A stretch of 64,000 nt of DNA from Bolinopsis microptera (taxonomy: Eukaryota; Ctenophora; Tentaculata; Lobata; Bolinopsidae): contig NC_087074.1 of the NCBI RefSeq assembly GCF_026151205.1, forward strand, positions 10,945,226 through 11,009,225, written 5' to 3'. Positions within the stretch are counted from its first letter, which is position 1, and each line of letters starts with the position of its first letter. The position numbers and the translations under genes were made by a program. The notes under the pieces are model-generated. The model did not search any database. It worked only from the letters and a program-made list of their open reading frames with translations, and was not told the DNA's origin. Below are positions 1 through 11,671 of this stretch, piece by piece.

Positions 1-96
1 CCATGCCAGAATGTTCTAAAGGTCATTTTGATCAGTGTCACAGATTAATATTAGAAAATCATAGATATAAATCACTAACGAACTAGAATAACAAAC

Positions 97-2050
97 CTAT
101 ATCTACGAGTTCCTGTTCGTAGATCTCCACGTCAGTTGGGGGAGGTATCGGTGGATGGGGTGGAAGAGGTGGATGGGGTGGTGGGCGTGTGACCAAATAA
201 TCGTCCCAATCCCACCATCCACTATAGTCAGAGTAATATGCTGTTACTGCCTTCTCAATGTCTTCACTGTCCTCATCCTCCTCCATCTTGTAGGTCTTTG
301 TATCATCTATTGGTGGGGTGTCCTGATGGTGGAGTATCCGATGATGTGAGGATTATACTTGAGAATTGTCACACTAAATTCCTCCCTCGCCAGAACCGGT
401 TATAAATAGTGTCGAATCTACCAAAATTTAAACGTGGTCTTTACACCGGTACCGCCCAGGTCCACAAACTCGAAATATACCAATGTTACTGCGTCACTGC
501 CCTTGGACCTAGTCTACATTAGATAAAACTTATGAATTACCCAGTCGGTAGAAGGTGAAGATGCTGTCGGGCTGCGGCTGGTTATTGTAGAGATTGTAGG
601 ACTTGTAGGTGGGCTTGAAGAAGGATCTTTATAAGATGTGCTCGTACCAGCTGGCTCTGTTGTTTCTGCTGCAGAGTTTTATTATTAATGATAGCGTGTA
701 AAAAGGTACCGGTCATTGTGTGCAAACTTTAAAGACGCCAAACCGCGCCTATTCGGTCTACATTATTAGGTGCACCTAAAGACTTTATAATTTCAGGACA
801 TTTTTTTGCACCAACATCAAACATGCATATGGATGATAATCCCATTCCAAAGTAGTTCATCGCCTGAGGGGAGGACACACTTATAAGAACATGCACTTTA
901 CATGATGGGATACTGGAGGAGAAAGATGATCGGAAAATCACAATAGGGTCGTAGTCACAGTAAATTGTGATCGGTTCTCCAGCAAAACAACGAATCCCTC
1001 AAAAAATGCTTTAAACTTACCAAGGGATCTCCCGGTAATGAATATCGGAAATCACTTTTAGGGGTGGCATTAAGGTTGAGAGAAGTCCTAGTTATTTGAT
1101 ATCCGGATAGGAACATTATTTATGATTTGCAGTTTTGTAATCTCGACTGTTCAAAAATGTCTGACAATCACGTAGATACGACCAACGGGAACTGCTTTTG
1201 TTTTTTATTATTGAAAAGTAGCAGTTATACTTTACCCGAGTAATCAGTGCAAGGTCTGGTATCACACACTACGTAATCATCATCCTGGCAGCACTTGCTG
1301 GATATAGTGAGCGGACCCCCATCACAACTCCTATCGAACAAGGACTCAAACTTCTCGTATATGTGCTTGCAGCAGTACCGACCAGAGTAGAAGACCCAGG
1401 GGTAGTCAGGCGGACAGGTATCTGGGGTTCCGGTGTCAAGTCTGGGGGTTAAACGGGGGGCCGCGGACTGGGGAACAGCTCAACACCCGGCACACTTGGA
1501 GTTTACGTTTCAAACTCCGTACATTCAGAATAAGTTACATAAATCTCGTACAAATTGCTCATACGAGATACGACAAGGTGAGGAGGAAATACTCACGATA
1601 TTCAGTAGGTGTAGTACTCCAGTACCAGGAGTTAGAGCTGCTTGAGAAACTACTGGTGAAACTGTCACCCAACCAGTCAACATAATCATCGCCTCCCTTC
1701 TCCTGACCTGTCTTTCCTACATTTAGCCAGAAATCATTCCAGCTCCAACTCGCACCTTCCCCTGGGGTACATTTTGATGAAGTGAAGGAAGATAATCATG
1801 TGGAGGAAGATAAAATAGAAGAAGTAGATTTAAAGAAATCTAGTCATGTTACAGGAGTGTTGGGGGAATACTTGATATTGTTAAACAAAAACCCATATTA
1901 AGTTGGGCATGGAGTTTCATAAACACCTCACTAAAACAGCTATGAAGAAGTAACTAAACGAGCCATGTAATTACCTAATTATCAATTAATTAAGTGATTA
2001 CCTAGGAGAGAATAGCATGACGTCAGAACCAGTAAAATCGTCCAACTCAT
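97..2050 (-). CDS. secreted Cys-rich, Ser/Thr-rich and Pro-rich protein, 5 exons, 3' end outside window
   Basis: Exons on the minus strand, in gene order: 2002-2050, 1597-1761, 1236-1421, 541-668 and 97-322. All junctions have AG/GT sites and matching phases (1, 1, 1, 0), and the last exon ends at a GTTTGT donor. Exon 1 encodes a 16-residue hydrophobic leader (MSWTILLVLTSCYSLL), a good secretory signal. Exon 2 is Trp/Ser/Gly-rich. Exon 3 is a Cys module starting CPPDYPWVFYSGRYCC with eight Cys in about 60 residues. Exon 4 is a Ser/Thr/Pro-rich, probably glycosylated spacer. Exon 5 is acidic and Tyr/Trp-rich, then a proline tract (RPPPHPPLPPHPPIPPP). No membrane segment is visible. I take it as an extracellular or matrix protein; I do not recognise the family. 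The gene continues left of the window. Confidence 0.72.
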
Positions 2051-2107
2051 TGAAACAGGAAGCGAGGGGTACTGAATACTGATAGTAAGGAGATTTAGAA
2101 CCGGGGG

Positions 2108-2114
2108 TTTTATA
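2108..2114 (-). promoter_or_regulatory. TATA box of the secreted Cys-rich gene
   Basis: On the minus strand the sequence reads GGGGTATAAAACCCCC, 58 bases upstream of the ATG at 2050. This would place transcription start near 2080 and leave a very short 5' UTR. The G/C-rich flanks are typical of a core promoter. No other element was identified. Confidence 0.5.
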
Positions 2115-2593
2115 CCCCTCCCTGCTTCCCCTTCTGTTGTTTTAACTAACATTCTCCATTACTTTTAATTTTATCTAATGCTTGTTTAGCAGGGTCTACA
2201 TGGTAAATCCCATCAATTTGACGTACTACCATTTAGCATGAAAGGATTTATAATTGTAAGAGATTACCGGAACATTTTATCCGTTAAATCTAATCTGATG
2301 TGATAGATTTGGAGTACCGTGATCACGATTTTTGCGAGATTAATTCACTTTGAATGTCATAATGCATAATTTTGTGGTGAAATTAGATGTTTTTACTCGG
2401 AATGATCATTAGACACAAAAAGCGGCTGAATTTAACCCCATCCCTCCTCGGCCTCCCCAAAAAAAATAAGAAAATTGTCTAATAATAATAATTCGGGTTA
2501 CTATTGTTACCTCGTGTAATTGCCATGGTAACCTCACGCAGTTGCCATGGTAACCTTATTCAGTTGTTAGGATAACATATTATGTGATTGCAG

Positions 2594-3234
2594 GAGATAC
2601 GAGCCAAGGAGAACAGTTTAGTGGATCAGCTCCAGGAGCAGGAACAACTCACTGTTTTCTACGCTTACCTCAACCTTTCTTCTGAAAGGGATGTCAAGGT
2701 AACACTAACTTTATTAATGAGACTGCTAATGATAGGTTTTGTAACGAGGAAAAGTTGGTAAACGTGGTGTTAGCAGTCGAGTAACCAAAAGGCTCGGCAC
2801 TGTAATATCACGACTACCAATGAATCTGAGTGTACAAAACAGAATTGTGCGAACGAAATCATAGGACTAGGAGCATTCGTATCTTCGTATGTTTGGAGTG
2901 CTTGGCATCGCGCGGCACGTGACCTTGGAAACTGCAGTCACATGGTGCCTACGTGTGCTATTCTACCTTGAGAAAATGTTACCCACATGCTGTTCTACCG
3001 TGAGAACGGTGGGAACAAACCGCAAATATTGTAACTTTAACTGCTAGGTGTGAAATAAAAACCGAATATAACCCACCACTATTATCTTTTTAAATAATTA
3101 CTACTTTTAAACATTTCGCCGTGTATACAGTGTGTTGCTTGTTACAGCCGTAATTTTATCTTATATCTTATCTTATCAAAGATATTTTTCAGGAACACGA
3201 ATTGACTGAGGACTCTTTCTCTGATGATGAGTAA
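2594..3234 (+). CDS. last two exons of an unidentified gene
   Basis: Exon 2594-2698 (acceptor TTGCAG, donor GTAACA, phase 0) encodes EIRAKENSLVDQLQEQEQLT followed by VFYAYLNLSSERDVK. Exon 3193-3234 (acceptor TTTTCAG) encodes EHELTEDSFSDDE and then TAA. The charged, Gln/Glu-rich start suggests a short helical or coiled-coil C-terminus with an acidic tail containing a possible casein-kinase-2 site. No ATG or upstream exon can be assigned with confidence, so the gene probably begins left of the window, with the minus-strand secreted gene inside one of its introns. An AATAAA at about 3598 could serve its 3' end. Family unknown. Confidence 0.5.
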
Positions 3235-3286
3235 CGGTGTGGAACTACCCTCGCACTTTCAATCCTACCCTATACCCTACGTTCTA

Positions 3287-3424
3287 TCCTACAATATATA
3301 TCCCACCTTCTATCCTACAATATATATCCCACCTTCTATCCTACAAGATATATCCCACCTTCTATCCTACAATATATATCCCACCTTCTATCCTACAATA
3401 TATATCCCACCTTCTATCCTACAT
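3287..3424. repeat. 26-bp tandem repeat, about five copies
   Basis: Unit TATCCTACAATATATATCCC plus ACCTTC, repeated with few changes just after the stop codon at 3234, so probably within the 3' UTR of that gene. Open frames across it are repeat artefacts. Confidence 0.85.
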
Positions 3425-5040
3425 CATATCCGTCCTGCTGAAATAACCGTTAACTTGACTTTGACTAATCATATTATTCATATACCTGGTCATCTAATCC
3501 ACAACTTCGAAATTATCCTTTTTGGCTTTTGAATATATTGTGCTTGGTGTGGTATTGATTTGTTCTTGATAGTCATCCTAAAGCACCAAATTTCTGAAAT
3601 AAACAGATTTCCCAGTGTGTTTTACAAATGAGAATTGATATTAGATTTTGGGAGGATGAATCTGACTAATTTATGGTGGTGTTTAATTAATATATCTTCA
3701 ACCGCTTTATTACTATCAGTATTACTTTTTATTACTTATCATTTTAATATTTACTTATCCTAGTCGTTATTGACGTTATCTGGATTTTACCAAATGTTTT
3801 CGCTTTATGTGTACAGTCAACGGAAAATGCCACCGACAGAAGCTAAATTATTATAAAACTGGGCATTTTCCATTTATTATTTTTTACTGTGGAAATGTAA
3901 ATAGCTGTCAGAAAATAAATAATGTTTAAATTTTATTGTAATATATCCAGCTGTCTATGTATTTATTAAAACATTAAATTTAAATGTGTATCGGTTATTT
4001 GATCTTTTTTCTGATGCAAGTAAATCCCCAAATAAAAACCGGTGGACAATAAGAAGTTCGCTTATTACGTTTAGAACTGCGGCGTGGACGGAATTTCAGA
4101 AATTTTACACTTTCTGAAATGTAGATTATATAGCCATAGGGCCTGGACCTGACTTACTTTCACTTCAATTAATTAGGTTTGTTTTCTGTGATGAAAGGAT
4201 CGAAAATAATTTTGATATTTATTAAAAATCAATCCAAATTCCTTTTATGTTCTATTTTGAAAGATGTAAGCGTCGATTTTTACTGTTTACATCCACTACA
4301 TCGCTGTCATGTGCTGTCGTTCCATAACACTCCTTAACGTTAAAGTTTCACATAAATTTAATATCAAAAAATGTACACATTTGAATAAGAATATAATATT
4401 ATCTGGATTGTAATAATTTATAGGTGAATTGATACCGGATGATAGCTCCCAGAAACTTGTGTTTTTTGGTCCTGTAAATTTGGGTGAAGTCGTCGTATTT
4501 GGGTCCAGTTGTAGTATGAACTGGGCGAAGAGTGGGAAATGTGTCAAATTAGGTGAAGCTGTCGGTCACCCCAGTTAATAGGGGTCCTGGAAACATTGTA
4601 GTAGTAGTAGTAGTAAACCCGCGATGGGGTGGCATGTGCCTCAATAAAAATATTACAATCATTTATTATTATATCAATGTATCATTAAATATTTCAAAAA
4701 TATCAATAACGTATGGTTGATCCTTCACACTTGGTAAAATATATAAAAATAAAGTTAATCTACACTAAAGAATAAATAATCTATATTATATAAATCAACA
4801 ATATTAACTCCCCATCTTCATGTAGTCATTTATCAAAGCGGTAGAAATCCAAGTAATTTTAGTACGCGGTGCGCAAGGAATTTCGTTTTTTTTTTTAAAT
4901 GTGTAGGCAAGATAAGCCTAAGTGTGGCAGTGAAAATTGAAAAATAAGTTGCAGAATAAATTGCAGTGACTGACTGTCAAATGCATTTTCGCAGTTCATT
5001 TATTTGACTGCACAGTGCACTAACGTTTAGGATTCTTACA
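3425..5040. other. AT-rich intergenic stretch
   Basis: No gene was recognised. It contains possible polyadenylation signals (AATAAA near 3598 and 3916), a short (GTA)n run near 4600, and AT-rich sequence that may be the 3' tail of the adjacent retrotransposon remnant. Confidence 0.5.
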
Positions 5041-5066
5041 GCTGTTATATTTTGCTAATATTTTGT

Positions 5067-6575
5067 TTAAAAGTTGTAAAGGACAAAGTTCTTGTCCGTC
5101 CACGAAAGGTTTTCTAGGTCAAGTTTTTGTTTGTCCAGTAAGTAACGTACAATGTTGTCCTTGTATGAATTAATAAACTTATCTTGTAACTTAGGTACGT
5201 TGAAGGGAAGGATTTTGTTTATTTCGTTTATCGTGTTGTTATATAATCGTGGTCCTACGTTAGAGATGCTATAATCGGTGATCCGTAATCTGTTGAACTT
5301 AATTTCAAAATACTTTGGATTTCTCCTTTCCGTTTGTCTAAGCGGTGATTTTTCAAATATACTACAGATACTCGATGGTGCTACTCCCATATAAACCTTG
5401 TGCATCAAAGTTAGACAGCTTTTAGCAATGAGGTTAGGAAGAGCCAAAATTCCTATTTTGTTGAAGATGGATTTTGTGTGAGATGGTAGTTTACGTTTTT
5501 CTTTGTCGTAAAAATAGTTATGATAATCTGAATCAGTGGCGCGAATAGCTTTCTTTTGAGCAGAGAATAAAGACTGAATGGAATTTAAAGATTTAGTACC
5601 CCAAACAGTATATAGCGCAGTAATACAGGTGAGATTGAATTAAACTATTGTATAGCATTTTTTGAGCTTTATTCGGAATGGAACTTTTAAGTTTCATCAT
5701 TACGCCTGCATTTCTGGATATTTTAGTCTTTAACTGTTTAATGTGCTGGCTCCAGCTAAGTTTTGAGTCAATAATGACACCTAAAAATCGTTCATGTTCA
5801 CTTTTCACTAGTCGCTGTCCTTCTATACTAATATTTATATCCTCTGGTAATCTGTTAGTGAATATCATGTATTTAGTTTTTCCTATATTGAGTTTAAGAC
5901 CGTTGTTTTTAACCCATGTCTGTACAGTATTTAATACTCTGTTTGCACGCATGTTCAGTTCAGTGTACGTGTCGGCAGAAACGATGATGTTTGCATCATC
6001 AGCGAAGAAAATATAATGGGCTATATCGCTTACATTTGCAAGGTCGTTTATGTAAATAATGAACAATATAGGACCAAGAATGGACCCTTGAGGAACTCCA
6101 TGTTCCAATCCCATTTTTTCTGAACTGCAACCGTTGACGTGAACATACTGTTTCCGGTTAGTTAGATAAGACTCAAACCAGGATAAGCTAAGGCCTCTTA
6201 CACCATAGTGCTCCAGCTTATGTAGCAGTATCTCACTGTCTACTAGGTCAAACGCCTTGGAGAAGTCAAGAAGCAGTAATGCTGACACTTGCTTCCTTTC
6301 TAGAGCTTTATGTATGTTAAACTGAGCTTCAAGCAACGCATGTTCACAACTGTGACCCGATCTAAAACCAAATTGCGACGCATATAGAATATTACGTGAT
6401 TTTAGGTGCTTTACTAAACGTGCATGCATTATTTTTTCGAATATCTTTGAGAAGCAGGACAAAAGTGAGATTGGTCTGTAGTTTGTAATTTCGCTGCGCG
6501 ATCCTCCTTTATGGAGTGGGATAACCTTAGCAAGTTTGAGCTTTTCGGGGAATACTCCTTCGTGGAGGTATTGAT
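5067..6575 (-). mobile_element. 5'-truncated non-LTR retrotransposon (Jockey/CR1-like reverse transcriptase)
   Basis: On the minus strand the frame runs from about 6575 through NYRPISLLSCFSKIFEK, then the conserved RT blocks: LLLLDFSKAFDLVD, GVPQGSILGPILFIIYINDL and the catalytic FFADDANI box. The thumb region follows (FLGVIIDSKLSWSQH). At about 5610-5630 the frame shifts; the rest of the C-terminal part (VWGTKSLNSIQSLFSAQKKA to SWTDKNFVLYNF) lies in another frame and stops at 5067. The apurinic endonuclease and the first part of RT are missing, as expected for 5' truncation during target-primed reverse transcription. With the frameshift it is a dead copy. Clade placement (Jockey or CR1 type) is from motif style only. 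Confidence 0.9.
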
Positions 6576-8240
6576 ACGATACCTAAGAGAGGTTGTTGTT
6601 TCAGAGGGTTTGTGTTAACAATCATGAGCTGAACAGCTTGTGACGATGCGGTCATGTGGTGTGCCGGGGGAACAAGTTACTGTTAGTTTATTGTTCATAC
6701 CCCACGTGTCCCTCACGTGATCATAGTCACGAGGTTAGAACCTCGCGGGATTCGAGGTCAAGCGTATCCGTAATCGGTACAGTCACTGTCGCGGTTTATC
6801 TTTGTGTGTGATACAGTTGTATATTCTAAATCTATGTTTGTTGAGGGATCCATATTTGATATTGTATGGATATTTTCCATCGTGATAGCGGCTTTATAGT
6901 TAGAGAGTCCATTTTGTTCTGTTACATTGAACTGTAATCGTGTGCTTCGACATCAACACCCAAAGTGAGTCGTGGATTTTCTGATTAAATAGAAAAGTCG
7001 TGCACACAGCTATATTGTTCAAGTGTTCAGGTTTGAACTGCTGAAATAAGACGATAATCATGCTACCGAATAGTTGCTTATCTGACAGGTGAATGAACCT
7101 GACAGTGTATTACTGATAAGTGAACTGCAGGCTGGCGATCACGTGCAAAGCTAATTGCAGTCACGTGACTGCCACCATATTGCACGTGGGCGGGTGGTTG
7201 CTAAGTAACAGGGGTGCAGTGAAAGAGGCGCCGAGCGGGCCTGTGTAAGAGGCGTGGACTGGTTATCTTAGCCTCGTGACTTGCATGTCACATGGGTTGC
7301 TATTGACAAACGCGCTGTAGCTTTCACTTTACAGTTTACACGCGTATTTGTTCTATTTGAGTGTTCTGTTTTGCGTTTATAGGTTACGTTACGCACTACA
7401 TGCGCTGCTGCTGGGATTGTAAAAGCTATGCAAATTAAGAAATTAGGCGACATGAACATAATTTCACGTCCAGTATGGTAAAATCTATGATAATATCAAG
7501 TACGTACTATATTACGTACTAGTGCACTATTATTGCCTCTGACAGTATATTCTAAGATTGTAGCTCTATTCTGTTACAGTTTTGAGGTTGAAACAAGGAA
7601 CTTATAATTATAACAAATTTCTTGTTGTCAACTCGTCGTCTCTGCTCCTTACCATGTAGTTACCATTAATGATTACGTTACATTAATGATTACGTCACAT
7701 TAATGATTACTTTACCAAGTTACCAGATAATATTAATAACCACGTGATATTCTCGCTTAATGATTATTTAGTTTTACCTTTAAAAGTACAGTTTAAACCC
7801 AATTCACTGCGGATCTCTTTGGGGAAATGGAATTAGATTTTCAATATTTCGGCAACTTTTCACCCGTAGAATAAAAATACCGGTAAATCAGCAATCAGGT
7901 CTCTTGCTTACACGTTTACAACGCCAGTAAAGTTTCAGTTGTGGGGAAGTAAAATACTTTCTGCAAATTCCGGTCACGGTTTATCAGGATTCAGTGTTAC
8001 TCTTAACGTTTACTAAGATTCTGAAACGTTCGTAAGGACCGTATTCATCGCCGTTCTTATAGTTATTGTATTTTGTAAGCTCAATAATTAATCAATATCA
8101 TTTAAATTTGCAGTTTTACTCAAAAACAAGTTTAATTATATAAATTATATAAAGCAGAACTGTATCGCTACCAGTCTCAACCGTCACCTAGTTTTATAAT
8201 TGAGACAAGCATCCCTGTCAAAATGGGTAATCTTGCAAGA
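6576..8240. other. intergenic, no gene recognised
   Basis: Unique-looking AT-rich sequence. Scattered CACGTG sites occur at about 6700-6720, 7140-7190 and 7742, thinner than in the cluster that follows. A short ATTAATGATTACGT(T/C)AC repeat (three copies) lies at 7664-7712. No exon is supported. Confidence 0.5.
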
Positions 8241-8241
8241 A

Positions 8242-9673
8242 CACGTGCCACTACCTGCCACGTGGTGCTATTAGTAAACGTGTATTGTGTAAAGTGTACC
8301 GTATCTAGGTACACCGTGTACAATGTATGGTGTACATTAGTACAGTGCACATGTGTACAGTGTAAAGAATGAGAATAGTGTACACTTTAATGTATTTATT
8401 CAGTATCCAGTCCCTACCTAACAAATACACCTCGCACACTGTATTTATATAAGGCAGCTTTAGCGCGGGCGGCGGTGAGTAGTGACTCTGTGTCACATGA
8501 GGTCCTGTACTTTAAAACTGAAAATTGAGGCAGCCTGGTCAAGTGCACGTGGGCTTTGTTCCAGTCACGTGGGCTGGATCTGCAGGCCGCTCTAATTGAC
8601 CGGGAGACCACGTGAGATTCTCTGATACTGTCTCAGTTAGGTCACGTGACTCTCCAGCGCTCCCCATATATTTGGAGGATTACAATAACCATTAGGCGAG
8701 AATATCACGTGGTACACCTGGATCACGTGCTACTCTGTCGACCAATGTACTGTTGTCATGGTAACTATCGGGCTGTCTTCTACGTAAATAGAGGTGTGTC
8801 ACGTGGTGTTGGAGAGCAGAGTGACGACTAAATAGCTGACTGAGAGGAATGCTTGCTGTCAGGTTGCTCTCTCACCCACTGTAGGATTGAGCGAGAGTAT
8901 TTACTGGACTGTGACCACGTGACCCTCGTGAACTTGGAACAAGGATATCTCAGAGAAGCTACACAGGTTACCCGGGCGACGAGTCACGTGGGCCGGGCGA
9001 TAATCATATAACACAATCTCGGCAGTAGCACGTGACACTTGAGTTTCCAGTGGACCTCGTGACTCATTACTCCTATCTGATTACTGAGCGGGCTGCTCAC
9101 GTGACTTTTCTCAAAAGACTGGTAGCATTTATCCTCACCTGACCGGATTGCTGTCTCTCTGCCCACGTGATAGATTAGTCACGTGGTGAGTTTTAGTGCT
9201 CGTAGCACGTGGGCTCTGTATTGTAGAGTGTAAGACATGTTAATGTGTGAGTGTAGAAGTATCACGTGGGTCTGGCTGAGTGCGGGCCGCGTCACGTGGT
9301 GTTGATGTGTCTTGCCAAGTCACGTGGGACTGCTCTGTGTTGCTAGGTCACGTGATCGGGCTGTGTGTTGCCAAGTCACCTGACCCAGAGAGAGTAGAGA
9401 GACCCGGTACGCTAATCTTTGTAATTGCTCCTCCTCTCCACTAATACGTGTTGTTGTTTTAACGGGACACACTACACTGGAGTGTAGTCCAGGTCCCACT
9501 ACTGTTCCTAGCCGGTACCAAGTGTTAACACTGACCAGTTCACACGTGCACTGCGCGTCACGTGACCTATAGTTTGACAGTGTTTAGTGTTGAGTTGCAG
9601 TGTGCTTTTTACGGAGCGCTGTCACGTGGGGCTCTAAAGTCACGTGTTACTCTGTAGTAGAGCTCAAGTCACG
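8242..9673. promoter_or_regulatory. dense cluster of 25 CACGTG palindromes
   Basis: I count 25 CACGTG hexamers by eye in about 1.43 kb, at irregular spacing, most in the longer context GTCACGTG(G/A). Random sequence would give less than one. CACGTG is the canonical E-box bound by bHLH-leucine-zipper factors (MYC/MAX, USF, MITF/TFE) and CLOCK-type bHLH-PAS factors. The cluster sits 1 kb upstream of the secreted rhodanese gene. Flanking bases differ from site to site, so it is not a simple tandem repeat. A role as enhancer or promoter is inference. Confidence 0.5.
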
Positions 9674-9702
9674 TGGTAACCAGCACATTCCTCTTACCTC
9701 GC

Positions 9703-9735
9703 TCTCTCTCTCTCTCTGTCTCTCTCTCTCTCCAG
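9703..9735. repeat. (CT)n microsatellite
   Basis: CTCTCTCTCTCTCTGTCTCTCTCTCTCTCCAG, an interrupted CT run ending in CAG. It looks like a polypyrimidine tract plus 3' splice site, so a 5' UTR exon could begin at 9736, but no coding continuity supports that. Confidence 0.75.
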
Positions 9736-10677
9736 GAACGTTCTCTGCTTCTAGTTTTACTGCACCCGGGTTTCTAATCAGCACACTTTATCTCTCCCTC
9801 AGTTTTGAAGTTAGCTTCCGTCCTGGTTTCCAAGTTGAACCGCACACGATTCATTCCATTGTACTTTGCTCGTGCTCTTTATGTTATCAACCGTGGCTCT
9901 CATTGTCTTTGTCTCTGTTATATAATTAGTTTTGACACTAATGTTGTACTGCTAATATTGTTTACAATTTTATAATCACCTGTCTGTAGCTGGTGCACCT
10001 GTTTCTGCTCAATCAATTGTTGGTTATAAAATAATAGCTTGTGATCTCTTCTCTCTAATGATTGTGCCACACATCATCATTTTAAAATAATCACCCTTAA
10101 ATCCATCTATATTCTGATGAGACCTTGTTATTTTTAGGTTTCGTGTTTTTCATTGACCGTATAATCTGTGTGACTGCACCAAAAGAGGAGTCTGTAGAAG
10201 AAACCACTATAATATTATTTGAGCAGCAACCTTTCCCGCTAGTTCAGCAAGTTTTGTGGTCCCAAACAGTGCTGATCTCTTGAGACTATTATACATTAAT
10301 AACCTTATGTAGCCTCTTAATTAAAGGCCAATCAAATTTATTCTAATATTAAGTATTTTTAATTGTAGATCGACCGAGTAATGGTTCATGATTTATTTTA
10401 AATTCAAAATTAATCGTCGCCGAGCAAAAATTATATTCACCCCATCGATTATTCTCTTTCGGTAGCCGAGCATATTGCAATTAATTTCGCTAAACTCAAG
10501 CAATGGTTAATTCATCATCATTCACTGTAAAATTATTTCATTATTACAATTAAGAAGCATCTTGCTACCATTAAATTTTCAGCGTCTCAGTTAAATCACT
10601 GAAGCGTGAAGATCAGTGGACAGTTAAAAAGGTCAATCAGCGAAGTAAGTAGTGCCCCGTAAAGCTGATAAATAGTA
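9736..10677. other. 5' flank of the rhodanese gene
   Basis: AT-rich sequence without a recognisable exon or TATA box. It may contain the promoter and 5' UTR of the gene starting at 10678. Confidence 0.35.
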
Positions 10678-11671
10678 ATGATGACGTCACACCTCCTCCT
10701 CCTCCTCCTTCTGACTGTTCTCTCAGTGTGCAGTGCCAGTAACCCTCCCCAGATGTGTCTGAAGATGTCACCCTGTGGAGCTGACTGTTTCACCACCTGT
10801 GATAACCCCTGTCAGTGTGATCTCACCAGGAGGGGTCAGCTTTCCTTCCCCTCCTACGGGGGTATGTGTAAAGATACAGGCTTTTGTGAGTTGCCTCCCC
10901 CTACCGTGCAGCAGTGTGTGGAGGGGAGTGAAGATTCAGTGTCACAGTGCCCCAGCATGGTTAGTGAGGAGGAAGCAGTGAGCAGGTTCACGGAGTTTGA
11001 CTACAGAGTAGACGTGAGGTCTGATGAGGAGTGGGAGGAGGGCCACTCTAACATGTCCCTCCACACTCCTGGCCTAGCAGTGAACCCTGCTGTGAACTAC
11101 CAGCACCTGTGGGACCAACTGGCGGGTGCTAAGGAGGACAGTAATATTCTAGTGTACTGTAAGGGTGGGACCAGAGCGCTGAGTGCGGCTCTGAAACTGC
11201 TGAGGTACGGGTTCAGCAACGTGCACTCGCTTCACTCAGGAGGATTCCCCGGTCTAGCTGGGAGAATAGCAGCACACTCTCAACAGCTGACCTCTGACTC
11301 CCAGCCTTCTAAAGCAGCCTGTTACATTGCTGGTGGAAGGAACAGTCTGTGTCCCCGACCTCTTCCCCATCTCTCACATCCACTCACGCCGTGCCTTCAA
11401 CAACCGAGCAGAGAACATGCAGCTGGTGGACGTGCAGACTAGTAAGGCTGAGTCAGGTGTTCTGAATAGAGCTGTCAGGGTACCCAACAAGAAAAGGAGG
11501 ATTAAGAAGTTCCTGAAGACGCTGAGAAAGCAGCAGACTCTCGTGCTGTACTCTGAGGAGGGGGATGCGGCCTTCTCGGCTGCTAAAGATTTTATTAAGT
11601 TGGGCTGGTCTGGAGAGATCTACTTTGTGGATAACGGTGGTTTTGAAGAGTTGAGGCAGATGGGATTCTGA
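10678..11671 (+). CDS. secreted protein with two rhodanese-like domains, one frame break
   Basis: A single uninterrupted exon starts with a clear signal peptide (MMTSHLLLLLLLTVLSVCSAS). A Cys-rich segment follows (CGADCFTTCDNPCQCD, eleven Cys by residue 75). Rhodanese domain 1 spans roughly residues 95-195: DYRVDVRSDEEWEEGH, then an active-site-like loop YCKGGTRA with the catalytic-type Cys, and ending LHSGGFPGL. Near 11300-11327 the frame moves by one base. The continuation (VCVPDLFPISHIHSRRAFNN, LVDVQTSKAES, VDNGGFEELRQMGF) is a second rhodanese-like fold ending at TGA 11669-11671. Its active-site loop reads LYSEEGDAA, lacking Cys, so this domain should be catalytically dead. Read strictly, frame 1 stops at 11440. 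The break may be a sequencing error, a recent mutation or a polymorphism; codon use looks coding on both sides. Rhodaneses are normally cytosolic or mitochondrial sulfurtransferases; a secreted one would sense or bind rather than detoxify (inference). Confidence 0.72.

Noticed and set aside
1733-1899. Possible plus-strand exon (HFDEVKEDNHVEEDKIEEVDLKK...)
   Set aside because: Acidic, coding-like, but overlaps the well-supported antisense exon 1597-1761, and has no usable donor; chance open frame likely.
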